Assembly (NCBI RefSeq): GCF_014489635.1
Contig: NZ_CP060828.1
Location: forward strand, 4,564,001 to 4,628,000
DNA from: Streptomyces roseirectus
Lineage (GTDB): Bacteria; Actinomycetota; Actinomycetes; Streptomycetales; Streptomycetaceae
Length of the DNA stretch: 64,000 bases
Reading direction: 5' to 3'
The notes beneath the pieces were generated by a model that saw nothing but the letters and a program-made list of their open reading frames with translations, was not told the origin of the DNA and did not search any database. Below are positions 26,498-34,232 of this stretch, piece after piece (position 1 is the stretch's first letter; each line of letters starts with the position of its first letter). Position numbers and translations under genes: made by a program.

Positions 26498-26929
26498 TCA
26501 TTCCCGGGGCCGGTCCCGCGGCCCCTCGTTCTCCAGCAGGTCCCTGAGGCGGGCCAGGTCGGCGGCGACCGTCTCGGCGTCCTTGGCGAACTCGGCGTCG
26601 GTGGTGCCTGGTGGGCGGCGCAGGGTGAAGACGAGTTCGCACCGGTCGTCCCCGTAGGGGATGACCCTGATGGGGTTGTGGACGGTCTCTCCCGTAGGGA
26701 AGGTCACGTAGTGGTCGAGGACGCCGAGGTCGTTCTCGGGGGTGAAGGTGACGGTGACACGGCCGAGGAGGCCGGAGTGGGCGACCCAGGCGCCGTCCAC
26801 CTGTTCGACGGTGTCGCCGAGGCCGTGGGCCCAGGCGGGGAGGTGGGTGGGCTCGGCGGTGTAGCGGTAGACGAACGCGGCGGGACGGGCGATGCGGACG
26901 GTCAGGTGCAGCGTCTCGGTGTCGGTCAT
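26498..26929 (-). CDS. SRPBCC-fold protein
   Basis: 143 aa from ATG 26929. The pattern (LTVRIARPAAFVYRYTAEPT, LPAWAHGLGD, LGVLDHYVTFPTG, CELVFTLRRPPG) is that of START/Bet v1-like polyketide-cyclase-type proteins that bind hydrophobic ligands. The ribosome site is weak. No clear operon partner; the next gene upstream (TerB) is divergent. Confidence 0.8.
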   Translation of the reverse strand: MTDTETLHLTVRIARPAAFVYRYTAEPTHLPAWAHGLGDTVEQVDGAWVAHSGLLGRVTVTFTPENDLGVLDHYVTFPTGETVHNPIRVIPYGDDRCELVFTLRRPPGTTDAEFAKDAETVAADLARLRDLLENEGPRDRPRE

Positions 26930-27014
26930 GCGTCGAACGTAGCGACCGGGCGGGGCCGGGGTCTTGAAGGAATCGGCCGGGAAACCGGACATGGCCGGGA
27001 ACCGACGGATTAAC

Positions 27015-27034
27015 TTCTACGTTCCTGTAGAAGA
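27015..27034. promoter_or_regulatory. BlaI-type operator before TerB gene
   Basis: CTTCTACGTTCCTGTAGAAG has the same 7-bp arms and 6-nt spacer as the site at 22712. It lies 58 nt before the TerB start at 27093, nearly the same distance as the first site to its gene. Confidence 0.75.
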
Positions 27035-27092
27035 TGTAGTCAGGCAACGGTAGGGCGGCCGGGAGCGGGCGCCCCTGGTTTTTGGAGTGTTC

Positions 27093-27548
27093 ATGGCCCT
27101 GTGGGACCGCATCAAGGACTCCGCATCGCAGATGCAGACGCAGTTGGTCGCGAAGAAGAACGACCTCAAGAGCGGGGCGTTCCGGGACGCGAGCATGGCC
27201 ATGTGCGCGCTGGTCGCGGCGGCGGACGGCCACATCGACCCGGCGGAGCGTCAGCGGGTCGCCCAACTCATCGCGAACAACGAGGTGTTGGCGAACTTCC
27301 CGGCGGACGATCTGCGCCGGCGGTTCGAGGAGAACCTCACCAGGCTCACCACCGACTTCGACTTCGGCAAGGTCAGCGTCCTCCAGGAGATCGCCAAGGC
27401 CAAGAAGAAGCCGGCCGAGGCCCGCGCCGTCATCCAGATCGGCATCGTCATCGGCGGCGCCGACGGCGACTTCGACAAGGACGAGCAGGCGGTCGTCCGC
27501 GAGGCGTGCTACACCCTCGATCTGCCGCCGCACGAGTTCGACCTCTGA
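27093..27548 (+). CDS. TerB-family tellurite/stress protein
   Basis: 151 aa from ATG 27093 (GGAG 5 nt upstream). Helical protein with the TerB metal-site pattern repeated: ALVAAADGHIDPAERQRV in the N-terminal half and IGGADGDFDKDEQAVV in the C-terminal half, each offering Asp/Glu ligands. TerB works with TerC/TerD proteins at the membrane in tellurite and envelope stress. The shared operator links it to TerD at 31267. Confidence 0.92.
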   Translation: MALWDRIKDSASQMQTQLVAKKNDLKSGAFRDASMAMCALVAAADGHIDPAERQRVAQLIANNEVLANFPADDLRRRFEENLTRLTTDFDFGKVSVLQEIAKAKKKPAEARAVIQIGIVIGGADGDFDKDEQAVVREACYTLDLPPHEFDL

Positions 27549-27614
27549 GCACGCCTTCCGGGCACCGGGCCACGGGTATGACAGGGTCCGGTGCTACGGA
27601 GGTACTACGGGGCC

Positions 27615-28127
27615 ATGACGAAGATCCTCATCACCGGCATGTCCGGTACCGGCAAGTCGACGGCGGTCGAGTGGCTGCGCCACCGGGGACACCGCGCGAT
27701 CGACACCGACACGGACGTCTGGAGCCGCTGGGTCACGCTCCCCGACGGCACCCGTGACTGGGTCTGGCGCGAGCAGGCCCTCACCGATCTGCTGGCCGGC
27801 CATGAAACGGGCCAGGGAACGGGCCATCTCTTCGTCGCGGGCTGCAAGAGCAACCAGGGCCGTTTCTATGCCCAGTTCGACCACGTCGCCCTGCTCAGCG
27901 CCCCCGCCGAGGTGCTGCTCGCGCGGATCGCCGCCCGCACGAACAACCCCTACGGCAAGCAGGCCGGCGAACAGGCCGAGATCCTGGGCTACTTGAGAGA
28001 GGTCGAGCCCTTGCTCCGGGAATCGGCGACCGTCGAGATCGATGCGACGGCGCCCGTGGAGGTCGTCGCGCGGCGGCTCGAAGCACTCACGGATCCACCG
28101 GCATGCTCGGGACGCCGCTGTCGATGA
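27615..28127 (+). CDS. P-loop kinase/AAA-type ATPase
   Basis: 170 aa from ATG 27615. Walker A GMSGTGKST (about residues 8-16) starts the protein and the remainder fits shikimate/gluconate-kinase-like small-molecule kinases (DTDTDVWSRWVTLPDG, HVALLSAPAEVLLARIAART). One copy of the dispersed 10-mer lies right before the start (27602-27611). The 3' end overlaps the convergent lipoprotein gene by 41 nt. Substrate unknown. Confidence 0.82.
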   Translation: MTKILITGMSGTGKSTAVEWLRHRGHRAIDTDTDVWSRWVTLPDGTRDWVWREQALTDLLAGHETGQGTGHLFVAGCKSNQGRFYAQFDHVALLSAPAEVLLARIAARTNNPYGKQAGEQAEILGYLREVEPLLRESATVEIDATAPVEVVARRLEALTDPPACSGRRCR

Positions 28128-28425
28128 CGCAGTTGTCGTCGGGGTCCTGGCTGTGGGTCTGGCTGTCGCCGGGGGCGGCAGTGCCGGACGCGCCCGAGGC
28201 GTCGGGGGTGGTGGACGTGGAGGGGCCGCACGAGGCGGTGCCGGTGTCGTCGCCGTCCTCCGGGCCGGAACCGGCGGTCGGGGTCGCCTCGGCGCCGGTG
28301 CCCGAGACGCCCGTCGGCGGAGTACTGGTGCCGCCCTCGCCGCTCTCGTCCGTGCCGCAGGCGACCAGCGCGCAGGCCAGCACGCCGATGCTGACGGCGA
28401 GCCGAACTCGTAAGGATCCAGGCAT
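28087..28425 (-). CDS. Small low-complexity lipoprotein
   Basis: 112 aa. Signal peptide with lipobox ALVAC and then a Gly/Ser/Thr/Asp-rich tail without a fold signature; two Cys (TASCGPS, DNCVIDS). ATG 28425 has GGAGGGG 7 nt upstream. The gene overlaps the end of the P-loop kinase gene convergently. It may be a surface spacer; function unknown. Confidence 0.65.
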   Translation of the reverse strand: MPGSLRVRLAVSIGVLACALVACGTDESGEGGTSTPPTGVSGTGAEATPTAGSGPEDGDDTGTASCGPSTSTTPDASGASGTAAPGDSQTHSQDPDDNCVIDSGVPSMPVDP

Positions 28426-28485
28426 GAGTTGGCCCCTCCACGTCGTACGTCCGACCGGGGCCGGACGCCGGATGGCGCGTGAACG

Positions 28486-29478
28486 TCAGTAGGAAGAGTA
28501 CGTGTTGAAGGCGTCGCCGACCCAGGTGGCGAAGTACGGCGAGCGCATCTCGGTCGGGTTGTCACGGCGTTCGGTGTTGCTGTTCACGCCGTTGACGTAG
28601 CCGCTCCAGTAGACGTTGTCGTCCTTGCCGAAGATCCAGGGCCCGCCGCTGGAACCGCCGGTCATGTTGCACGGCATCTTGATCTGGTCGGTGATGGAGG
28701 AACTGCGCTGCGAGGTGGTCGCGGAGCAGAAGTACTGCCACTGGCCGTCGAAGGCTCCGGCCGCCGGGTACCCCATGGCGACCATGAAGCGGTTCTTGGG
28801 GTAGTTCCACTGGATCCCCAACCCGCCCACGGAATTGACGAGTTCACCGGACGAGTTCGGCGAGGTGATGACGATGCCGACGTCGTAGCCGAAGTTGCCG
28901 CTGTTGACCCACCCGTTGAACGCGACCAGCGTCTCGGCCCACCACGTCCCGTACGGCCGGCTGCCGTGGTCGTAGTACGGCACGAACTGCCAGTTGGACG
29001 CCCAGCCTTGACCGGGACCGCCGTGGACGCAGTGCCCCGCCGTGAACACCATGTTCTTGTTGGTGGAGTTGACGGCCGACCCCGAGCACACGTAGTCGAT
29101 GCCGTCGGAGCCCCGGTAGAACACCTTGCCCACGACCTGGGTCGCGGAGACCTTCAGCTTCGCCCCGCCCGGTGCGACCCCGACTCCCTTGCCCGCGACC
29201 GGTTCTGACCCGGTGGTAGCCCCGCCGACCGCCTCCTCGATGACGCTCTCGGGGACCGCCGAGTTCCCAACTGCCTTGGGCGGTACGGCCGCCGCCATGC
29301 GCTCCGGCGTCCAGTACGTCCCCGTCAGCGCCTGCGCGCCCGGCGAAACGCGGTGCTCCACGGCCGTCGAGGCGGCCGTCGTGGCCTGCCCTTCGGCCGC
29401 GATGACGGTCGACGGCGCGAACGCGAGTCCGAAGGCGACGCCGACCGCGAGTATGTATCTACAGCGCTTGCGTAACAC
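28486..29478 (-). CDS. Secreted trypsin/V8-like serine protease with TTA second codon
   Basis: 330 aa from GTG 29478, preceded by GGAGGG 6 nt upstream. Signal peptide, then a ~85-residue probable propeptide and the protease domain. Catalytic triad candidates: His149 in FTAGHC, Asp199 in GYDVGIV and Ser277 in GGSSGGPW. Cys131/Cys150 and Cys251/Cys270 may form disulfides. The second codon is TTA (29473-29475), so production should need the bldA tRNA and fall in late growth, as for other Streptomyces extracellular proteases. Two 14-bp direct repeats lie upstream. Confidence 0.92.
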   Translation of the reverse strand: MLRKRCRYILAVGVAFGLAFAPSTVIAAEGQATTAASTAVEHRVSPGAQALTGTYWTPERMAAAVPPKAVGNSAVPESVIEEAVGGATTGSEPVAGKGVGVAPGGAKLKVSATQVVGKVFYRGSDGIDYVCSGSAVNSTNKNMVFTAGHCVHGGPGQGWASNWQFVPYYDHGSRPYGTWWAETLVAFNGWVNSGNFGYDVGIVITSPNSSGELVNSVGGLGIQWNYPKNRFMVAMGYPAAGAFDGQWQYFCSATTSQRSSSITDQIKMPCNMTGGSSGGPWIFGKDDNVYWSGYVNGVNSNTERRDNPTEMRSPYFATWVGDAFNTYSSY

Positions 29479-29565
29479 GTGACACCCTCCCCATCCAGTG
29501 GCATGTCCACGCAAGCCTCCAAACTCCGGGCAACCCCTGTCAACGGTCCCATCGAGGTACAGGGT

Positions 29566-29707
29566 CCGGATATCACCCATGAGGACCCGGGCGGGAGAAC
29601 TCAACACACCCTGGACGCACCACTGATGACGCTCCGTCACATTCCACTCGGCCCCGGCGTCCGGCACGGATCCCGGCAGCTCGCCGAGAGGGGCCGGATA
29701 TCACCCA
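29566..29707. repeat. Direct repeat CCGGATATCACCCA upstream of protease
   Basis: Exact 14-bp copies lie at 29566-29579 and 29694-29707, 128 bp apart, in the promoter region of the protease gene. Each contains GATATC. They may bind a regulator that loops DNA. Confidence 0.65.
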
Positions 29708-29759
29708 AGCCCTACGGCGCAGAGGTGTACGGGAGTTGAAACGGTGCCCTACACGCGCT

Positions 29760-30692
29760 TCACAGCGGGGTCGCCGCTTGCAGGATGACGAACATCGTCA
29801 CCGCCGAGTTCGCCGACGACATCGCCGACACGGCCGTCCCCGCGGCGGCCCCCCACGCCGCGAGCCCCACCCCCGTGAACACGGACGGCCAGTGCCGCAC
29901 GAGGGGCGCGGGACCCAGAAGTGCCGCCACCCGGCGGGGAATCGGGCCCGGTGCGGCGAATCCGGCGAGGGCCGGGACCGGGGCGCCCCGGGAGAGCAGC
30001 GCCGCCTTGCCGATGGCGCGCGCGACGGTGCGGCGGCTGCCGATGACGGCCGCCGCGTCCTCGTCGGCCCAGCGTTCCGCCGTGTAGGAGACGGCGGTTG
30101 CCAGGGGGCGCAGGAACGGGTTGGCGCGGGCGGCGAGTTGGACGGTGAGCAGGTACCGGTGGTGCCGGGCGGTGAGGTGCGCGCGCTCGTGCGCGAACAG
30201 GGCCCGGCGTTCGCCCGGATCGAGGCTGCTCAGCAGTGCCGTCGTGACGACGATGCGGTCACGGCGGGCGCCGGGCAGGGCGTAGGCGTACGGGGTGTCG
30301 TCCCGTAGTACCGCCACCTCTGTGGAGGGAAGACCCGTAAGGGCCCGGTGGGCGCGGCGGCGCAGGCGGAAGTGGTGCCAGGCCGTGCGAGCGCAGACCG
30401 CGGCGACGGCGATGAGGGCGGGGATGGCGGCCTTGCCCGCGACCTCGTCATAGGGGACGGCGGCGCGGACCTCGGGGTCGGACCAGCCGTCGGGCAGGGG
30501 GTTGCCCGGGAGCTGCGCCGTGCCGACGACCATCAGCAGGGCGAGGCAGACGGTGCTGCACAGGGCCATGACGGCGGCCATCGCGGTGAGGAGGCGGGTC
30601 GCGGCGCGGGGGTGGAGGTGCTGTTCGGCGAGGCGCGCTATCGGCCAGGCCGTCAGGGGCAGGACCAGGGGGAGGAAGACGAAGTACCCCAT
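29760..30692 (-). CDS. M56-family membrane metallopeptidase (BlaR1-like, no sensor domain)
   Basis: 310 aa. N-terminal helices (VFLPLVLPLTAWPIA, LLTAMAAVMALCSTVCLALL) and a third near 88-102 precede the zinc motif HERAH (168-172) in FAHERAHLTARHH, then a C-terminal helix. BlaR1/MecR1 use this domain to cleave the BlaI repressor, but they carry a penicillin-binding sensor that is absent here. It starts 6 nt after the BlaI-type gene, so signal-dependent cleavage of that repressor is the natural model. Confidence 0.9.
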   Translation of the reverse strand: MGYFVFLPLVLPLTAWPIARLAEQHLHPRAATRLLTAMAAVMALCSTVCLALLMVVGTAQLPGNPLPDGWSDPEVRAAVPYDEVAGKAAIPALIAVAAVCARTAWHHFRLRRRAHRALTGLPSTEVAVLRDDTPYAYALPGARRDRIVVTTALLSSLDPGERRALFAHERAHLTARHHRYLLTVQLAARANPFLRPLATAVSYTAERWADEDAAAVIGSRRTVARAIGKAALLSRGAPVPALAGFAAPGPIPRRVAALLGPAPLVRHWPSVFTGVGLAAWGAAAGTAVSAMSSANSAVTMFVILQAATPL

Positions 30693-30698
30693 ACGGCG

Positions 30699-31088
30699 TC
30701 AGTCCGTCCCTTCGCTCCCGGCCTCGCCGAGCAGTTCTCGCAGCAGCCGTTCGTCGTCGGCGCCGAGCCCGGTGACGAAGCTGGCGAGCACCGCCTCGCG
30801 GTCGCGTTCGCCGTCCAGGACCTTGCGCATCTTGCGCGCGGCCAGGCCGGCCTGGTCGGAGGCGGGGGTCCAGGCGAAGGAGCGGCCCGCGCGCTCGCGG
30901 GTGACGGCGCCCTTCTCCAGGAGGCGGGTGAGGATGGTGATGACGGTCGTGTACGCCAGGTCGCCGCCGAGGCGTTCCTGGACCCAGCCCGCCGTCGCGG
31001 GGCCGTCGGCGGCGCGCAGGGCCTCCAGGACGAGCGCTTCCAGCTCGCCCTGGCCCCGTCGCCGGGGGCGCTGTTCGTGATCCGTCAC
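30699..31088 (-). CDS. BlaI/MecI/CopY-family repressor
   Basis: 129 aa from a GTG start. The winged helix fits the BlaI family (GELEALVLEALRAADGPATA, LAYTTVITILTRLLEKGAV, RSFAWTPASDQ), with a C-terminal dimerisation helix. It is divergent from terD, and a matching palindrome lies between the two starts. With its M56 partner it forms a proteolysis-relieved repressor pair. Predicted targets are itself, terD, terB and the Spo0M-like gene. Confidence 0.92.
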   Translation of the reverse strand: MTDHEQRPRRRGQGELEALVLEALRAADGPATAGWVQERLGGDLAYTTVITILTRLLEKGAVTRERAGRSFAWTPASDQAGLAARKMRKVLDGERDREAVLASFVTGLGADDERLLRELLGEAGSEGTD

Positions 31089-31168
31089 GCCCTTCTCTCC
31101 TCTCCCGCTCAGGTATCACCCCATCGTATCGACGCACCCCTCCCCGCAGGACCCCTAGTACTTTTGTT

Positions 31169-31184
31169 TCTACAGTGATGTAGA
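31169..31184. promoter_or_regulatory. BlaI-type operator between blaI-like gene and terD
   Basis: TCTACAGTGATGTAGA has 5-bp arms around a 6-nt spacer and shares the CTAC-N6-GTAG core with the sites at 22712 and 27015. It lies in the divergent promoter region and should control both genes. Confidence 0.75.
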
Positions 31185-31266
31185 TTTAAAAGCCGGAGGC
31201 GGCTTCTACGGGTCACCTCTCACGGCCCCTACGGGTCGTCCCCTACCCCCCGAGGAGGAGTTCGCA

Positions 31267-31842
31267 GTGGGAGTAACCCTGTCCAAGGGCGGCAACGTCT
31301 CGCTCAGCAAGGAGGCGCCCGGCCTCACCGCCGTCCTGATCGGACTGGGCTGGGACGTCCGCACCACCACCGGCACCGACTACGACCTCGACGCCTCCGC
31401 CCTGCTGCTGGACGCGGCCGGGAAGGTCGCCTCGGACGCGCACTTCGTCTTCTACAACAACCTCACCAGCCCGGACGGCTCCGTCGAGCACACCGGCGAC
31501 AACCTGACCGGTGAGGGCGAGGGTGACGACGAGACCATCAAGATCAACCTCACCGGGGTCCCCGCCGACATCGACAAGATCGTCTTCCCGGTCTCCATCC
31601 ACGACGCCGACAACCGCGGCCAGAGCTTCGGCCAGGTCCGCAACGCCTACATCCGCGTCGTGAACCAGGCGGGCGGCCAGGAGATCGCCCGCTACGACCT
31701 CTCCGAGGACGCCTCCACCGAAACCGCCATGGTCTTCGGCGAGTTGTACCGCCACGGCGCCGAGTGGAAGTTCCGCGCCGTCGGCCAGGGTTACGCCTCC
31801 GGGCTGCGCGGCATCGCCGCCGACTTCGGCGTGAACGTCTGA
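31267..31842 (+). CDS. terD: TerD-family calcium-binding stress protein
   Basis: 191 aa, typical TerD length. GTG 31267 follows GAGGAGGAG. Conserved blocks: [61 protein letters not shown] and [21 protein letters not shown], containing Asp residues for calcium. TerD proteins protect against tellurite and envelope stress and influence Streptomyces differentiation. A terminator follows at 31874. Confidence 0.95.
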   Translation: MGVTLSKGGNVSLSKEAPGLTAVLIGLGWDVRTTTGTDYDLDASALLLDAAGKVASDAHFVFYNNLTSPDGSVEHTGDNLTGEGEGDDETIKINLTGVPADIDKIVFPVSIHDADNRGQSFGQVRNAYIRVVNQAGGQEIARYDLSEDASTETAMVFGELYRHGAEWKFRAVGQGYASGLRGIAADFGVNV

Positions 31843-31873
31843 ACACCCGCCGGATGTACGGGGATCGCCCCGA

Positions 31874-31910
31874 GGGGATCACCTTGAGGGAACACCCTCG
31901 GGTGGTCCCC
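31874..31910. terminator. Hairpin terminator after terD
   Basis: GGGGATCACC-TT-GAGGG and CCCTC-G-GGTGGTCCCC pair around the loop AACA with two small bulges. It lies 31 nt past the terD stop and before the ribosome site of the next gene. Confidence 0.65.
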
Positions 31911-31940
31911 CTTCCGCCTCTTCCACCACCGGGAGACCCT

Positions 31941-32486
31941 ATGGCCGTCCCGCACCACCTCCGCCCCGAGGACCGGGCGGACTTCGAGGAGACCCTGCGC
32001 CTCGCGCTCGTCCGCACGGGCCAACGCGACCTGAAGGAACAGGCGTTGGCCGACGCCGACGTCATCATCGCCGCATCCGGCACCGAGTACGCCGCCTACG
32101 TCGCCCTGCGGCGCGACGCGAGCCGGACGCCGGACGCGCAGAGCACCGCGCTCGCCGCACTCGCCGTCCTCACGCCGATCGTCTCCGCGACGTCGGCCGC
32201 CTTCCTCCTCCTCGCCGGGTACGTCCTCCAACTCGCCGACGTCTCCGCCTCGTTGGCCGACTCGCTGGTCACCGCCGGCTGGGTGCTCGGCGTCGTCGCC
32301 GTCCTCAGCACCCTCCTCGCCGTCGCGGCACTGGTGCGCACGGCGGTGCGCGACCGCCGTGGGCCCGCCTCGCCCGCCGAGGTCGAGCAGGCTCGGCTGG
32401 AGTGGAAACGGGCGCTGCTGGAGCGGGGGTTGGTGCCGTACCTGTCGGGTTCGGGGGACAACTCGGGTCGCCAAGCCGCCAGTTGA
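31941..32486 (+). CDS. Hypothetical protein with two membrane helices
   Basis: 181 aa from ATG 31941 (GGGAG 5 nt upstream). A charged N-terminal ~75 residues with helical character precede two membrane helices (LAVLTPIVSATSAAFLLLAGYVLQL and SLVTAGWVLGVVAVLSTLLAVAALV) and a basic cytosolic tail. No family recognised. It lies downstream of terD on the same strand but behind a hairpin, so co-expression is uncertain. Confidence 0.75.
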   Translation: MAVPHHLRPEDRADFEETLRLALVRTGQRDLKEQALADADVIIAASGTEYAAYVALRRDASRTPDAQSTALAALAVLTPIVSATSAAFLLLAGYVLQLADVSASLADSLVTAGWVLGVVAVLSTLLAVAALVRTAVRDRRGPASPAEVEQARLEWKRALLERGLVPYLSGSGDNSGRQAAS

Positions 32487-32500
32487 GGTGGGAGAACGCG

Positions 32501-32536
32501 ACGAGCCGGAGCCTGCTTGTGGCGGCTCCGGCTCGT
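32501..32536. terminator. Strong hairpin terminator between convergent genes
   Basis: ACGAGCCGGAGCC and GGCTCCGGCTCGT form a perfect 13-bp stem with a 10-nt loop, followed by TTTC. It lies 14 nt past the stop of the 31941 gene and 17 nt before the stop of the convergent secreted-protein gene, so it can serve both. Confidence 0.9.
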
Positions 32537-32552
32537 TTCAGCCTCGGGGGGT

Positions 32553-33071
32553 TCAGCCGTAGAGAACCACCCGCGGCTGCACCGTCCCGACCGCTCCGGG
32601 GGAGTTGACGGTCAGGCGGTACACCTCGGTCAGCGTCTCGCCGGGGGCGAGCGTGCGCTGCGCGGTGGTGAGGTCGGTGTAGAGGGTGCCGGTCTGGTTG
32701 CCCGGCGTCACCGTCGTCCAGCAGCCGTCGGCCTTGCGGACCTCAAGTTTGACGTCGGCCGGCTTCAGGAACGGGCCCGAGTCCGGGGACACGAGCAGGA
32801 GTTGGGGCGCGGCTATCACGTCGGACGCGGTGGTGTTCGCGTACGTGACGGTGAACTCGTGGCTCTTGCCGTCGGTGGGCAGGGCACTGGTCGCCTGGTC
32901 CGCGAAGTCGACGGGCACCGGCGCCGGTTCGGCGGCGACGGTGGTGGCCGCCGGGGCGGTACGGGTGTCCGCCAGGGCGGGGGTGGCCGTGGCCAGGCCG
33001 CCCGCGAGCGCCACGAGGAGGGTCAGGGACGCGATGCGCGCACCGGTGTGGGGGAGGGAGACTTTCTTCAC
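32553..33071 (-). CDS. Secreted protein of unknown function
   Basis: 172 aa from GTG 33071 (VKKVSLP...), giving a signal peptide ending ATPALA. The mature part is beta-rich with one Cys (DGCWTTV) and a regular strand pattern (HEFTVTYANTTASDV, ETLTEVYRLTVNS), like a small surface Ig/DUF-type domain. It ends in VVLYG without a sortase signal. A strong terminator follows. No recognised family. Confidence 0.75.
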   Translation of the reverse strand: MKKVSLPHTGARIASLTLLVALAGGLATATPALADTRTAPAATTVAAEPAPVPVDFADQATSALPTDGKSHEFTVTYANTTASDVIAAPQLLLVSPDSGPFLKPADVKLEVRKADGCWTTVTPGNQTGTLYTDLTTAQRTLAPGETLTEVYRLTVNSPGAVGTVQPRVVLYG

Positions 33072-33103
33072 TGTGGGGGGTTCGCCTCTCGGAGAGATCG
33101 GAC

Positions 33104-33472
33104 TTACCTCACCGAGTATTCCTGAGTGCTCCCGTTCTTTGCCTTCGGGACGTACAGCTGCTTCCAGTTCCAGCCCGTGCCGGTGCGCACGTAGTGGAAC
33201 TCGACCGAGCGGTTCGTCTGCCACCAGTAGTCGGCGGCCGTGGTGCAGCCGTGCGCCGGGACGTCCCAGAAGCGCGAACCGCCCCAGTCACCATGGTCGT
33301 TGTAGCCGACGAGGTAGAACTTCAGGGCCGCGGCGTTGTCGTTGCAGATCCTGAGCTGCGCGTTCGCCGACGCGGCGCTCGCCGTCGCCGGGAACGCGAC
33401 TCCGCCGAGCGCGGCGGCGACGGTCAGCAGTCCTGCGGCGATCTTGCGTTTCGTGTTCAGGGCAGTACGCAT
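33104..33472 (-). CDS. Small secreted protein of unknown function
   Basis: 122 aa. Signal peptide ending near ATASAAS and a mature domain of ~85 residues rich in Trp/Tyr/Asn with two Cys (LRICNDN and HGCTTA) that probably form a disulfide. Compact aromatic-rich secreted proteins of this kind occur widely in Streptomyces, but I cannot assign a function. Two copies of the dispersed 10-mer lie directly upstream (33498-33529). Confidence 0.75.
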   Translation of the reverse strand: MRTALNTKRKIAAGLLTVAAALGGVAFPATASAASANAQLRICNDNAAALKFYLVGYNDHGDWGGSRFWDVPAHGCTTAADYWWQTNRSVEFHYVRTGTGWNWKQLYVPKAKNGSTQEYSVR

Positions 33473-33497
33473 GGTCTTCGGTCACCTGTCTGTGGAG

Positions 33498-33529
33498 GTA
33501 CTACGGGTAGTGCAGGGGGGTACTACGGG
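33498..33529. repeat. Two copies of dispersed GTACTACGGG element
   Basis: GTACTACGGG at 33498-33507 and 33520-33529, each followed by TAG, lie between two secreted-protein genes. They have the opposite orientation to the pair at 24107/24130. Confidence 0.85.
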
Positions 33530-33539
33530 TAGTAGGGGC

Positions 33540-34223
33540 TCAGCGCAGCAGGCCCCGTGCCCGCAGCCAGTCCTCGGCCGTGTCGTCCGGGTCCTCGCCT
33601 GCGGAGATCCGCGCCGTGAGCTTCGCCAGTTCCGGCGTGGTCAGGGGCGCGTTGAGGCCGGCCAGGGCCTTGCGGGCGGCCGAGCCCAGCGCGGGGGCTT
33701 CGGCCAGCGGGAACACGTGGTCCTTGAGGGGTACGTCCGCAGAGCTACCCGAGTCACCGGGCGCCGCGTCGCCTCCATCCCCGTCCCCGTCCCGTAGTAC
33801 CCGTACATCGGCCGCCGCCGGGGGCAGCGCGACGGTGCCCGGCGGCAGCGCCATGCTCAGCGTCGCCGCGAGGTCGCCGGGCACGCGCTGCCCGTCCGGC
33901 AGCACACTGAGCAGCGTGCTCCCGTACGCGGGCGCGAGGCCCAACTCGCCTGCCACGACGGCCCGTACGGTGTCGGCCGGGGTGGCGTACGCGGCGTCCG
34001 GCGTCTCGACCCGCTCCCCCGCCGCCGTGAGGACAGCGGCGTACAGGGCGGCCACGGCCCGGCTCTGCGGGGTGGCGTCGGTGCCGAGGACGATCGTGCC
34101 GGGGCGGTCGGCGGCCACCGAGGTCGTGCCGTCACCGCCCGCCGCGCCGCAGCCGGCGAGCAGCAGCACCGCGGCGAACCCGGCGGCGAGGGCGTGGCGC
34201 GCACGCGTCGTGGAGCAGCGCAC
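33540..34223 (-). CDS. Lipoprotein resembling OpuAC-type substrate-binding domain
   Basis: 227 aa from a GTG start. Lipobox LLLAGC, then TIVLGTDATPQSRAVAALYA and TPADTVRAVVAGELGLAPAYGSTLL, which resemble osmoprotectant (glycine betaine/choline) binding domains. At ~190 mature residues it is shorter than a full binding protein, and no permease or ATPase lies nearby, so it may be an orphan or reduced receptor. It follows the 34233 gene after 9 nt, on the same strand. Confidence 0.75.
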   Translation of the reverse strand: MRCSTTRARHALAAGFAAVLLLAGCGAAGGDGTTSVAADRPGTIVLGTDATPQSRAVAALYAAVLTAAGERVETPDAAYATPADTVRAVVAGELGLAPAYGSTLLSVLPDGQRVPGDLAATLSMALPPGTVALPPAAADVRVLRDGDGDGGDAAPGDSGSSADVPLKDHVFPLAEAPALGSAARKALAGLNAPLTTPELAKLTARISAGEDPDDTAEDWLRARGLLR

Positions 34224-34232
34224 GGCGGGCGG

